From Streptococcus mitis (GTDB lineage: Bacteria; Bacillota; Bacilli; Lactobacillales; Streptococcaceae), in assembly GCF_946190065.1 (NCBI RefSeq), contig NZ_CAMHZD010000002.1:116194-180193 (forward strand): a stretch of 64,000 nt of DNA. Reading direction: 5' to 3'. The stretch's first letter is position 1. Each line of letters begins with the position of its first letter. The notes below the pieces were generated by a model that made no database searches, had not been told where the DNA came from, and saw nothing but the letters and a program-made list of their open reading frames with translations. Of this stretch, positions 48,348 through 56,781 are shown piece after piece. Made by a program: the position numbers and the translations under genes.

Positions 48348-49079
48348 CTATTCTGCCTTTTCAATATCTTTTTTCATCTCGTCAACATTGAACTTAGCAA
48401 ACAAGTATTGACGGTCTTGGACTGGGAAACGTTGATCCAACTGGTCAACTGCTCCCACCTCGATAATGCCTTCCTTGATGACAAAGTCCATGACATGCCC
48501 ACCGAAGGTCAAGTCATCTGATATGAAGTGCAGATGGTAGCCTGCCACACTGACCCCATGGAAAATCTCAGGAGTCCAGAAACCAACGATAGTTCCCGCC
48601 ACATTGTCACGACTATATTCCGGTTGATGGGTTGCGACATCAGCAAACTTGGTATCTGGTGTCGACTTGGGAATCATGCGCACATGCATATGCGAAAATT
48701 CCCCACGAATCTTGATAGAGCGGAAAAGATTTTCCCCATCATAATAAGACTCAATTCGCTCTTCCAATTCCTTATCTGTCATCTCAAATCTCTGGCGGAA
48801 AATAACCTCTGCCTGATGCGGTACTACTGCTGCGTAAGGAATAAGGGCATCTGGTGACACTTCCACAATCTCTGGCTTGTCTCCAGACCCTTTTGCCTGA
48901 TAAGCCTTGCCATCTAAGACAATCAATTCCCCATCAATAGAATCCAAGGTTCCCAAACCAAGGTCACCATGCTCTAGCAATTCTCCTACTGTCATGGTCC
49001 CACCATAAAGGCCAGCCATCAAGGCTCCAAGGGTATTGTATTGAAATAATTTCACTGGTTCCTGCACGTTCTTATCCAT
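48348..49079 (-). CDS. budA: Alpha-acetolactate decarboxylase
   Basis: A 243-residue zinc enzyme. Metal ligands are in GYHLHFISDDLTFGGHVMDF, and the conserved Arg-Glu stretch SIKIRGEFSHMHVRMIP is upstream. It turns alpha-acetolactate into acetoin, which limits acidification and affects branched-chain amino acid flux. The promoter has TTCACA-17-TATACT (49141-49146, 49118-49123). It is divergent from a MocR-like regulator, which may control it. Confidence 0.95.
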   Translation of the reverse strand: MDKNVQEPVKLFQYNTLGALMAGLYGGTMTVGELLEHGDLGLGTLDSIDGELIVLDGKAYQAKGSGDKPEIVEVSPDALIPYAAVVPHQAEVIFRQRFEMTDKELEERIESYYDGENLFRSIKIRGEFSHMHVRMIPKSTPDTKFADVATHQPEYSRDNVAGTIVGFWTPEIFHGVSVAGYHLHFISDDLTFGGHVMDFVIKEGIIEVGAVDQLDQRFPVQDRQYLFAKFNVDEMKKDIEKAE

Positions 49080-49117
49080 TCACTTTCTTGTCTGTTATTC
49101 TATAAATCTTACTCCTA

Positions 49118-49146
49118 AGTATACCACATTTGCCCCTAGATGTGAA
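49118..49146 (-). promoter_or_regulatory. budA promoter
   Basis: Extended -10 TGGTATACT (hexamer 49118-49123) with TTCACA (49141-49146) 17 bp upstream on the minus strand. Confidence 0.7.
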
Positions 49147-49166
49147 CGAGAGAAACACTATAGACA

Positions 49167-49195
49167 TTGCCAAGAAGGAAAAAAAAAGGTACAAT
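49167..49195 (+). promoter_or_regulatory. Promoter of the MocR-like gene
   Basis: TTGCCA (49167-49172) and TACAAT (49190-49195) with a 17-bp spacer on the plus strand, divergent from and 20 bp away from the budA -35. Confidence 0.7.
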
Positions 49196-49220
49196 GTAAC
49201 AAAATCAAGGGAGGTATGGA

Positions 49221-50492
49221 ATGAAGAAACAAAGCAAGTACCAAGAGGTTGTTTCCTATCTGAAAAACAGTATCGAGTCTGGACGCTTTCCAACGGGTAG
49301 CCGCCTGCCTTCTATCCGTCAACTGAGCCTTGACTTCCACTGTAGCAAAGATACCATTCAACGAGCCCTGCTGGAATTACGACACGAACAATACCTCTAT
49401 GCCAAGCCCCAGAGTGGCTACTATGTCTTAGAACAAGGGCAACACCAAGACCTAGAAATCGAGGTTACGGACGAACATGCCAGTGCCTATGACGATTTCC
49501 GACTCTGTGTCAATGAAACCTTGATTGGACGAGAAAACTACCTTTTTAACTACTATGACAACCAAGAAGGTTTAGAAGACCTAAGACAGTCTATTCATAA
49601 ACTTCTCTTTGACCAAGCTCTCTACTGCAAGGCTGACCAACTAGTACTGACTTCTGGAACCCAGCAAGCTCTTTTTATCCTCTCTCAAATTTCCTTTCCT
49701 AGCCAAGCCAAGGAAATCTTGGTGGAACAGCCGACCTACCATCGGATGAATCGTCTCTTGATTGCTCAAGGATTAGACTATCAAACGATTGAACGAGGCA
49801 TTGATGGGATTGACTTGGAGGAGCTGGAAGGTCACTTCAAAACAGGAAAAATTAAGTTTTTCTACACCATTCCTCGTTTTCACTATCCTCTGGGGCATTC
49901 CTATTCAGAGCAGGACAAACGGGCTATTCTTGACTTAGCTGCCAAGTATGGTGTCTATATCGTAGAGGACGACTATCTAGGTGATTTAGACTCCAAGAAG
50001 GGCCAGACCTTCCACTATCTAGATACAGAGGAGCGCGTCATTTATATCAAATCCTTCTCAACCAGCCTCTTTCCAGCCCTGCGGATAACGGCACTCATCC
50101 TTCCAAATGCTATCAAAGAAGCCTTTGTCGCCTACAAAAATATCCTAGATTACGATAGCAACCTTATCATGCAAAAGGCCCTGTCACTTTATATTGATAG
50201 TCAACTGTTTGAGAAAAACCGGCTAGCTCGCTTATCCAATCAGGAAGCTTACCAAAAACAGATTGAGGAAAGACTAGCTAAAACACCTTGTCCCCTTCCT
50301 CACTTTCCGCTTCATGATGGTTTATTGCTAGACCTCAGACAGTATCCTAAAATTGCTAGTCTCAAACACAGTCAGCTGAAATTGGACTTCTTTGAGAAGG
50401 CTTACTTGGATGCCTGCCCTTATCAATTTGCCAAGGTGTCCTTAGAAAACCTGGAAAATGTTTTAAACTATTTAAAAGCAGAATTGGATTGA
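49221..50492 (+). CDS. MocR-like transcriptional regulator (GntR HTH plus aminotransferase-like domain) lacking the PLP lysine
   Basis: A 423-residue protein. Residues 1-70 are a GntR winged helix (SGRFPTGSRLPSIRQLSLDF, then SKDTIQRALLEL). From about 90 on is a class I aminotransferase-like domain with TSGTQQALFIL and VEDDYLGDL, which keeps the Asp that contacts the PLP ring. Where MocR proteins usually have S-K-T-L before the P-G-L-R loop, this one reads SFSTSLFPALR with Thr281, so no lysine for a Schiff base is there. It may bind a ligand without covalent PLP. Divergent from budA. Strong start site GGGAGGTATGGA. Confidence 0.85.
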   Translation: MKKQSKYQEVVSYLKNSIESGRFPTGSRLPSIRQLSLDFHCSKDTIQRALLELRHEQYLYAKPQSGYYVLEQGQHQDLEIEVTDEHASAYDDFRLCVNETLIGRENYLFNYYDNQEGLEDLRQSIHKLLFDQALYCKADQLVLTSGTQQALFILSQISFPSQAKEILVEQPTYHRMNRLLIAQGLDYQTIERGIDGIDLEELEGHFKTGKIKFFYTIPRFHYPLGHSYSEQDKRAILDLAAKYGVYIVEDDYLGDLDSKKGQTFHYLDTEERVIYIKSFSTSLFPALRITALILPNAIKEAFVAYKNILDYDSNLIMQKALSLYIDSQLFEKNRLARLSNQEAYQKQIEERLAKTPCPLPHFPLHDGLLLDLRQYPKIASLKHSQLKLDFFEKAYLDACPYQFAKVSLENLENVLNYLKAELD

Positions 50493-50512
50493 CTTCCAAC
50501 TCTGCTTTTTTC
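50476..50512 (+). terminator. Terminator of the MocR-like gene
   Basis: Hairpin GCAGAATTGGA with TCCAACTCTGC, then TTTTTTC. The left arm is inside the last codons of the gene. Confidence 0.85.
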
Positions 50513-50514
50513 TT

Positions 50515-50667
50515 ATACTCTTCGAAAATCAAATTCAAACCACGTCAGCGTCGCCTTACCGTAGATATATGTAACTGACTTCGTCAGTCTTATCTACAAC
50601 CTCAAAGCACTGCTTTGAGCAACCTGCGGCTAGCTTCCTAGTTTGCTCTTTGATTTTCATTGAGTAT
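50515..50667. repeat. BOX element (boxA-boxB-boxC)
   Basis: A 153-bp element beginning ATACTCTTCGAAAATC, with the boxA core ACGTCAGCGTCGCCTTACCG, boxB (ACTGACTTCGTCAGT) and boxC ending TTCATTGAGTAT. Same orientation as the copy at 8505. Its last base is the last base of the stop codon of the binding-protein gene on the minus strand, so insertion abuts that gene's end. Confidence 0.95.
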
Positions 50668-51482
50668 TATTCTTCAACTTCAGTTAGACTTGCCGCTTTT
50701 TCAAGATAGCTTTGGTAGGTACCGTCATCCTTGAGTTTTTGGATAACCTTGTCCACCACTTCTTTCAAATCAGTACTATTTTTTCTAAGGGCAACTGCAT
50801 TGGCTTCGCCGTCCTTCATCTTCAAGCTGACAGTTGCAACAGCTAGGTCTGCATTTTTAGCAGCATAGCTAAGGGCAACAGGCTCATCCATGTGAACAGC
50901 ATCTACTTTTCCAGCCTGCAATTCATTGACTGCTTCACCCATATTGGTTAGGGAAGTTAATTGAGCTTTTGGCAATTGTTCCTTGACCATAGATTCTGGA
51001 ACAGTCCCTTTTTGTGCTGCAATATTGGCACTTTCTAGACTAGTTAAATCCTTGTATTTTTCTACATCAGCCTTACGAACCAAGAAACTAATCTTGTTTT
51101 CATAGTAAGGGATTGAAAAATCAAAGACTTCTTTTCTTTCGTCAGTAGCGCTAATTCCCGCAACCGCTAGATCAGCCTTACCTGTTTGAAGACTGGTCAA
51201 AACATTGTCAAAACTCATGCTTGAAATTTCCAACTTCACCCCAAGTTCATCAGCGATAGCTTGGGCCATATCAATATCCGCACCGACTACCTGGTTTTTT
51301 CCGTCAACTAAGGATTGGAATTCAAAAGGTGCATAGTCAGGACTAGTCGCCACAACTAATTTCCCCTTTTGCTTAATGGCCTCAACAGCTGACTGAGAAC
51401 CATTAGAACCCGACTGGCAAGCCACTAAGAAGAAACTTGCAAGAAAGCTACATAAAACAAATATCCATTTTTTTGATTTCAT
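50667..51482 (-). CDS. Amino acid ABC transporter substrate-binding lipoprotein
   Basis: A 271-residue protein of the polar amino acid binding family (SBP_bac_3). The signal peptide ends in the lipobox LVAC (Cys about 22). The mature part has LVVATSPDYAPFEF, VVGADIDMAQAIADELGVKLE and ISATDERKEVFDFSIPYY. It should deliver an amino acid to an importer, but no permease or ATPase is adjacent; it must pair with one encoded elsewhere. It has an unusually strong promoter. Its stop codon touches a BOX element. Confidence 0.9.
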   Translation of the reverse strand: MKSKKWIFVLCSFLASFFLVACQSGSNGSQSAVEAIKQKGKLVVATSPDYAPFEFQSLVDGKNQVVGADIDMAQAIADELGVKLEISSMSFDNVLTSLQTGKADLAVAGISATDERKEVFDFSIPYYENKISFLVRKADVEKYKDLTSLESANIAAQKGTVPESMVKEQLPKAQLTSLTNMGEAVNELQAGKVDAVHMDEPVALSYAAKNADLAVATVSLKMKDGEANAVALRKNSTDLKEVVDKVIQKLKDDGTYQSYLEKAASLTEVEE

Positions 51483-51513
51483 AAATAAACAACCTCTCTG
51501 TTAATTTTGTATA

Positions 51514-51542
51514 ATTATAACGCTATTCAAGATACTTGTCAA
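51514..51542 (-). promoter_or_regulatory. Consensus promoter of the amino acid binding protein gene
   Basis: TTGACA (51537-51542) and TATAAT (51514-51519), both perfect, with a 17-bp spacer on the minus strand. Confidence 0.92.
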
Positions 51543-51584
51543 GTGTTTTTTTGAATTTTTATCTTAAAAATATTTTTTTCATTC

Positions 51585-51620
51585 AAGAAAAGGAGCTTCC
51601 AGTTGATTTCAAGCTCCTTT
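51585..51620 (-). terminator. Terminator after pstSCAB-phoU
   Basis: Minus-strand stem AAAGGAGCTT with AAGCTCCTTT (51611-51620 and 51589-51598), then TTC and T-rich sequence. It starts about 20 bp after the phoU stop. Confidence 0.85.
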
Positions 51621-51640
51621 TTATACAGAATGAACCTATT

Positions 51641-52294
51641 TTATAGTTCGACAATCTTACCTGTTTCAAAGTAAACAACCCATTCACAGATATTTTTTGC
51701 ATAGTCTCCAATACGTTCCAAGAAGGCAATCACTTGGAAGTAATCACGACCCGTAACGATGGCATCTGGATTTTTCTTGATTTCTTCCGTAGCCAAGTCA
51801 CGAATGCTATCAAAGTAATGGTTGATTTTTTCATCCATAGCTGCTACTTCATAGGCCTGGTCTACTGAACCATTGAGATAGAGTTCAAGGGCTGCTTCGA
51901 CAAAGTTCTTGACATCGCGCCCCATTCTCTTGATTTCTTCTTCAACAGCTGGGATACGTTGCTCACCCTTCATACGAATTGCCGCTTTGGCAATGGAAAC
52001 GGCATGGTCACCCATACGTTCCAAGTCAGATACAGCCTTCAAGACTGTTAGAACTGTACGCAAGTCCTGAGAAACCGGTTGTTGGAGGGCAATCATTTCA
52101 AATGATTTCTTCTCCAATTTCACTTCGTATTCGTTTACTTCTGCATCGTCTTCGATGACTTCTTTGGCCAAATCACGGTCATGCGTGACAAAGGCACGCA
52201 CTGTACGATTGATTTGGGATAGCACTTCTTGTCCCATGGCATAGAACTGGTTGTGCAATTTCTCTAAATCTTCTTCAAATTGAGAACGTAACAT
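51641..52294 (-). CDS. phoU: Phosphate transport regulator PhoU
   Basis: A 217-residue, all-helical protein made of two PhoU three-helix repeats, each with an acidic E/D-x3-D-type metal motif (ERMGDHAVSIAK in the first, ERIGDYAKNICEW in the second). It restrains phosphate uptake and signalling by contacting the Pst transporter and the sensor kinase. ATG ATG occurs at the start; the second (52294) has the better spacing to AAGGAG. Last gene of the pst operon. Confidence 0.93.
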   Translation of the reverse strand: MLRSQFEEDLEKLHNQFYAMGQEVLSQINRTVRAFVTHDRDLAKEVIEDDAEVNEYEVKLEKKSFEMIALQQPVSQDLRTVLTVLKAVSDLERMGDHAVSIAKAAIRMKGEQRIPAVEEEIKRMGRDVKNFVEAALELYLNGSVDQAYEVAAMDEKINHYFDSIRDLATEEIKKNPDAIVTGRDYFQVIAFLERIGDYAKNICEWVVYFETGKIVEL

Positions 52295-52305
52295 CATTTA
52301 TCTCC

Positions 52306-53064
52306 TTATCCAAATTTTCCTGAAATATAATCTTCTGTTTCCTTGTGTTGTGGGTTTAGGAACATCTTCTTGGTATCGTTAAACTCAATCAAATCTCCAT
52401 CTAGGAAAAATCCTGTCTTGTCAGAGATACGAGAGGCTTGTTGCATAGAACGCGTAACCAAGAGCATGGTGTATTTATCTTTTAGACCATACAAGGTTTC
52501 TTCAATCTTACCAGCTGAGATAGGGTCCAAGGCTGAAGTCGGTTCATCCAAGAGAATGATTTTAGGACTAGTTGCCAAGACACGGGCAACACAGACACGT
52601 TGCTGTTGTCCGCCTGAAAGCCCGATAGCTGAATCATGTAGGCGATCCTTGACCTCATCCCAGATAGAAGCACGCTGCAAGGCTTTTTCTACTGCCTCGT
52701 CCAGAACCTGTTTGTCCTTAACTCCATTGATACGAAGCCCGTAAACAACATTTTCGTAGATAGACATAGGGAAGGGGTTGGGCTGTTGGAAAACCATACC
52801 GATTTCTTTACGCAATTCAACTGTATCTGTACGCGGGCTATAAATATTGTGACCGTTGTAAACCACCGAACCAGTTGTGGTCACCTCTGGATTGAGATCC
52901 CCCATGCGGTTGATAGCCTTTAGGAGGGTTGATTTCCCTGATCCAGATGGACCGATTAAGGCTGTAATTTCCTTAGGTTGGAAAGATAGGGAAACACTAT
53001 TCAAGGCCTTTTTTTGATTGTAGTAAACGGACAGGTCTGACACCTGTAAAATCGCTTCTGTCAT
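52306..53064 (-). CDS. pstB: Phosphate ABC transporter ATP-binding protein PstB, second copy, with altered switch residue
   Basis: A 252-residue ATPase: Walker [25 protein letters not shown] (Q-loop), signature LSGGQQQR, Walker [14 protein letters not shown]. The switch region reads [12 protein letters not shown], with Arg205 where nearly all ABC ATPases have His (VTHSMQQA in the neighbouring copy). The two PstB proteins probably pair as a heterodimer in which only one site is fully active. Nine bases before phoU. Confidence 0.93.
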   Translation of the reverse strand: MTEAILQVSDLSVYYNQKKALNSVSLSFQPKEITALIGPSGSGKSTLLKAINRMGDLNPEVTTTGSVVYNGHNIYSPRTDTVELRKEIGMVFQQPNPFPMSIYENVVYGLRINGVKDKQVLDEAVEKALQRASIWDEVKDRLHDSAIGLSGGQQQRVCVARVLATSPKIILLDEPTSALDPISAGKIEETLYGLKDKYTMLLVTRSMQQASRISDKTGFFLDGDLIEFNDTKKMFLNPQHKETEDYISGKFG

Positions 53065-53076
53065 ACTGTTTCCTTT

Positions 53077-53880
53077 CTATCCAAAGTGTCCTGTTACGTA
53101 GTCATTGGTTGACTGTAGTTTGGCATTTTGGAAAATATTAGAGGTCTTATCGTACTCAATCAAGTCACCCAAGTAGAAAAAGCCTGTGTAGTCACTAGCA
53201 CGCGCAGCCTGCTGCATACTGTGGGTCACGATGATGATAGTAAAGTCCTTCTTCAGTTCCAACATAGTTTCTTCCAGCTGGGCTGTCGCAATCGGATCCA
53301 AGGCAGACGCTGGCTCATCCATCAAGAGGATATCTGGTTTAACAGAGATAGCACGAGCAATACAAAGACGTTGCTGCTGACCACCTGATAGGGTCAAGGC
53401 TGACTTGTGCAAATCGTCTTTGACCTGGTCCCAAAGGGCAGCCTGACGAAGAGAGGTTTCCACAATTTCATCCAAGACTTGCTTGTCCTTAACCCCTGCA
53501 CGTTCATGAGCAAAAGTGATGTTGCGGTAGATAGACTTGGCAAAGGGATTTGGGCGTTGGAAGACCATTCCGATGTGCTTGCGCATTTCATAAACGTTGA
53601 TTTCTGGACGGTTAACATCAATCCCTTGATAGAGGATTTGACCTGTTACCTTGGCAATATCAATGGTATCATTCATACGATTTAGACTGCGGAGGTAGGT
53701 TGATTTACCTGAACCAGAAGGGCCAATTAAGGCCGTAATTTTATTTTTTTCAAATTGCATATCGATGCCCTTGATGGATTCTTTTTTACCGTAGTAAACA
53801 TGTAAATCCTTAGTAGAGAGGGCCACTTTCTCTTCAGGAAAGGTGATGATATGCTTTTCATCCCAATTATATTTTGACAT
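53077..53880 (-). CDS. pstB: Phosphate ABC transporter ATP-binding protein PstB, first copy
   Basis: A 267-residue ATPase with Walker [24 protein letters not shown], signature LSGGQQQR, Walker B ILLMDEPASALDP and the canonical switch His in IIVTHSMQQAAR. It carries about 15 extra N-terminal residues (SKYNWDEKHIITFPEEK) compared with the second copy. It energises PstC-PstA. Two PstB genes in tandem are usual in streptococci. Confidence 0.95.
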   Translation of the reverse strand: MSKYNWDEKHIITFPEEKVALSTKDLHVYYGKKESIKGIDMQFEKNKITALIGPSGSGKSTYLRSLNRMNDTIDIAKVTGQILYQGIDVNRPEINVYEMRKHIGMVFQRPNPFAKSIYRNITFAHERAGVKDKQVLDEIVETSLRQAALWDQVKDDLHKSALTLSGGQQQRLCIARAISVKPDILLMDEPASALDPIATAQLEETMLELKKDFTIIIVTHSMQQAARASDYTGFFYLGDLIEYDKTSNIFQNAKLQSTNDYVTGHFG

Positions 53881-53890
53881 GGCTTCTCCT

Positions 53891-54775
53891 TTAGGCAGCG
53901 GTTAATTTCTTATGTAGGTAACTTCCGAGTTTACGAGCTCCAAAGTTAAAGATGAGAATAAAGATGAGGAGCACGGCCGCAGAACCTGCTGACACGATGG
54001 TTCCATCAGGAATAGTACCTTCACTATTGACTTTCCAGATGTGGACAGCCAAGGTTTCTGCTTGACGGAAGATAGAGATTGGGCTGGTCACACTGAGAAT
54101 ATTCCAGTTAGACCAGTCAAGGGCTGGAGCAGATTGTCCTGCTGTATAGATCAAAGCAGCCGCCTCACCAAAGATACGACCAGAGGCCAAGACAACCCCC
54201 GTCACAATACCTGGTAGGGCTTCTGGAATGACCACATGGACAACTGTCTCCCAACGAGAAATCCCAAGGGCCAAACCAGCCTCACGCTGCGTATGGTGAA
54301 CGTGTTTCAAACTGTCCTCAACATTTCGAGTCATCTGAGGCAAGTTAAAGACTGTCAAGGCCAAGGCACCTGAAATGATTGAAAATCCATACTCAAACTG
54401 AACTACAAAGATCAAGTAACCAAAGAGACCCACAACCACTGATGGGAGTGAAGACAAGATTTCAATACAAGTTCTGACAAAGTTGGTCACAGGACCTTTT
54501 TTGGCGTATTCAGCTAGGAAAATCCCAGCTCCCATAGACAAGGGCACAGAGATAATCAAGGTAATAACTAAGAGGAAGAAGGAATTATAAAGCTGAATTC
54601 CAATCCCTCCGCCTGCTTGGTAGGAAGATGATTTGCCAGTCAAGAAAGACCAAGAGATGTGGGGCAAACCACGAACCAAGATATAGAGAATCAAGGATGC
54701 CAAGATGGCCACAATAATCCCTGCAATCGAGTAGAGGACAGCTGTTGCAATTTTATCTAATTTCTTAGCGTGCAT
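53891..54775 (-). CDS. pstA: Phosphate ABC transporter permease PstA
   Basis: A 294-residue permease with six membrane helices and the EAA loop REAGLALGISRWETVVHVVIPEA. It pairs with PstC to form the phosphate channel. Start at 54775 lies 11 bp inside the end of pstC, so the two are coupled. Confidence 0.95.
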   Translation of the reverse strand: MHAKKLDKIATAVLYSIAGIIVAILASLILYILVRGLPHISWSFLTGKSSSYQAGGGIGIQLYNSFFLLVITLIISVPLSMGAGIFLAEYAKKGPVTNFVRTCIEILSSLPSVVVGLFGYLIFVVQFEYGFSIISGALALTVFNLPQMTRNVEDSLKHVHHTQREAGLALGISRWETVVHVVIPEALPGIVTGVVLASGRIFGEAAALIYTAGQSAPALDWSNWNILSVTSPISIFRQAETLAVHIWKVNSEGTIPDGTIVSAGSAAVLLIFILIFNFGARKLGSYLHKKLTAA

Positions 54776-55682
54776 AGTTTTTCTTTCCTCTTTCTTTCGT
54801 AATCAATTTAATCACACTGTTGAAAGCCAAACTCATCAAGAGTAAGACTAGGGCCAGTGACCAGAGAACGTTATTGTCAACGGTTCCCATAACGGTATTT
54901 CCGATACCCATGGTCAAGACAGAAGTCAAGGTCGCAGCAGGTGTTGTTAGTGAAGTTGGAACAACAGCTGAGTTTCCGACCACCATCTGAATGGCCAAGG
55001 CCTCACCAAAGGCACGCGCCATCCCAAAGACCACTGCTGTGAAAATCCCTGAACGCGCAGCTTTCAAGGTCACGCGCCAGATGGTTTGCCAGCGAGTGGC
55101 TCCCATAGCCAAACTAGCTTCGCGGTAGTGACGAGGCACAGCACGCAAGCTATCAGTTGTCATAAAGGTTACCGTCGGTAAAATCATGACAAAGAGAACG
55201 AAAATCCCTGACAAAATTCCAAAACCAGTTCCACCAAAGACACTACGGACAAAAGGAACTACGACCTGCAAACCGATAAATCCATACACGACTGAAGGAA
55301 TTCCGACTAGCAATTCAATGGCTGGTTGCAAGATTCTAGCACCTTTTGGTGAGACTTCAGTCATAAAGACTGCCGCACCAATGGCAAAAGGAGTTGCGAT
55401 AAGGGCTGATAGGATTGTGACAATAAAGGAACCCAAAATCATAGGAAGGGCACCAAATTGTTTACCTGAAGGATTCCAAGTTTGGCCAAAGAGGAAATCA
55501 AAGATATTAACTCCATTGACAAAGAAGGTCGACAAACCTTTTTGGGCTACGAAAATCAAAATCATGGCCACAATGATGACAATCAAAGATAGACAGGCAA
55601 AGGTCAAGCCTTTTCCTAATTTCTCTAGACGAGAGTTCTTTGAGGGAGAAAGTAATTTTTTAGCTAATTCTTCTTGATTCAT
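54765..55682 (-). CDS. pstC: Phosphate ABC transporter permease PstC
   Basis: A 305-residue permease with six membrane helices and the EAA loop REASLAMGATRWQTIWRVTLKAA. The N-terminal 30 residues are cytoplasmic and basic. Its ATG overlaps the pstS stop by one base (TAATG), so it is translationally coupled to the binding protein. Confidence 0.95.
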   Translation of the reverse strand: MNQEELAKKLLSPSKNSRLEKLGKGLTFACLSLIVIIVAMILIFVAQKGLSTFFVNGVNIFDFLFGQTWNPSGKQFGALPMILGSFIVTILSALIATPFAIGAAVFMTEVSPKGARILQPAIELLVGIPSVVYGFIGLQVVVPFVRSVFGGTGFGILSGIFVLFVMILPTVTFMTTDSLRAVPRHYREASLAMGATRWQTIWRVTLKAARSGIFTAVVFGMARAFGEALAIQMVVGNSAVVPTSLTTPAATLTSVLTMGIGNTVMGTVDNNVLWSLALVLLLMSLAFNSVIKLITKERGKKNYAR

Positions 55683-56560
55683 TATTGACTCCCTTCTAGT
55701 GCTGTCACCGTTCCTACAGCATCTTTTTCAACCTTCATTTCCTTGACAGAAATATAGCCCATTCCCTTAACAATTCCGCTTTGCGCTTCATCTGAGAGGA
55801 CAAAGTTGAGGAATTCTGCCACCAATTCGTTTGGTTGTCCTAAGGTGTACATGTGTTCATAAGACCACAAAGGCCAGTTATTGCTTGTAACATTTTCTGC
55901 AATCGGCTCATAGCCATTCAACTTCATGCGTTTCACCGAGTCATCCACATAGGCAAAGGCTAGGTAAGAAATGGCTCCTGGTGTCTGGGAAACAATGTTT
56001 TTGACCATCCCATTTGAATCCTGTTCTTGACTCTGCACAGCAGACTGACCATCCATGATAACACTATCAAAGGTTGCACGTGAACCAGAACTTGCTGCAC
56101 GGTTAATAATAGAAATGGCTAGGTCTTTCCCGCCGACTTCTTTCCAGTTGGTTACTTGACCTGTGAAGATGCTACGGAGTTGTTCTGTTGTCAGATTTTC
56201 AACGTCAACTTCCTTGTTTACAATCACTGCCAAGCCCGCTACGGCTACCTTATGATCCACTAGAGCGGATGCGTTGATACCGTCTTTTTCCTCGGCAAAT
56301 ACGTCTGAATTTCCTACGTCAACGGCTCCAGACTGAACCTGAGACAGACCTGTACCAGATCCTCCACCTTGGACGTTAACTGTTTTTCCAATGTGCATAG
56401 AGCCAAATTCATCTGCTGATGCTTCGACCAAGGGCTGAAGAGCCGTTGAGCCAACAGCTGTCATGGATTCCCCACGATCAATCCAGCTAGCACATCCCGC
56501 CAAAGAACCTGCTAGCAAAAGAGCCGCAAGGGATAGAGCGAGTTTTTTCCTTTTTTTCAC
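55682..56560 (-). CDS. pstS: Phosphate ABC transporter substrate-binding lipoprotein PstS
   Basis: A 292-residue lipoprotein. The signal peptide has lipobox LAGC (Cys about 23). The mature part has the phosphate-binding [31 protein letters not shown] and [11 protein letters not shown] loops. It starts with GTG at 56560, with AAGGAG eight bases upstream. First gene of pstSCAB-B-phoU. Confidence 0.95.
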   Translation of the reverse strand: MKKRKKLALSLAALLLAGSLAGCASWIDRGESMTAVGSTALQPLVEASADEFGSMHIGKTVNVQGGGSGTGLSQVQSGAVDVGNSDVFAEEKDGINASALVDHKVAVAGLAVIVNKEVDVENLTTEQLRSIFTGQVTNWKEVGGKDLAISIINRAASSGSRATFDSVIMDGQSAVQSQEQDSNGMVKNIVSQTPGAISYLAFAYVDDSVKRMKLNGYEPIAENVTSNNWPLWSYEHMYTLGQPNELVAEFLNFVLSDEAQSGIVKGMGYISVKEMKVEKDAVGTVTALEGSQ

Positions 56561-56781
56561 TGTTTTTTCTCCTTGAAAATAATGGTGAATGCTGTGAATT
56601 TTTTCAACTATTTATTTATGTTTTTCTTTTTTAAAATTGGGAACCAACCGAAGTTGCTAGCTTAGTTTTACTAGAAATTTGCTCAGTTGCCTTCTCAACA
56701 AATTTTGACTTAAAATAAAAGACAATTTGAAAAAATCCATACTTCCACTATAACATAGACAAGCTACTTTGACTAGCATTT
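56561..56781 (-). promoter_or_regulatory. pst operon leader and promoter region
   Basis: A 221-bp gap between the RsmF-like gene and pstS. A TATAGT at 56747-56752 on the minus strand is a plausible -10 without a clear -35, as expected for an activator-dependent promoter. That would leave a leader of about 180 nt. No terminator hairpin for the upstream gene was seen, so some read-through is possible. Regulator sites were not identified by eye. Confidence 0.45.
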
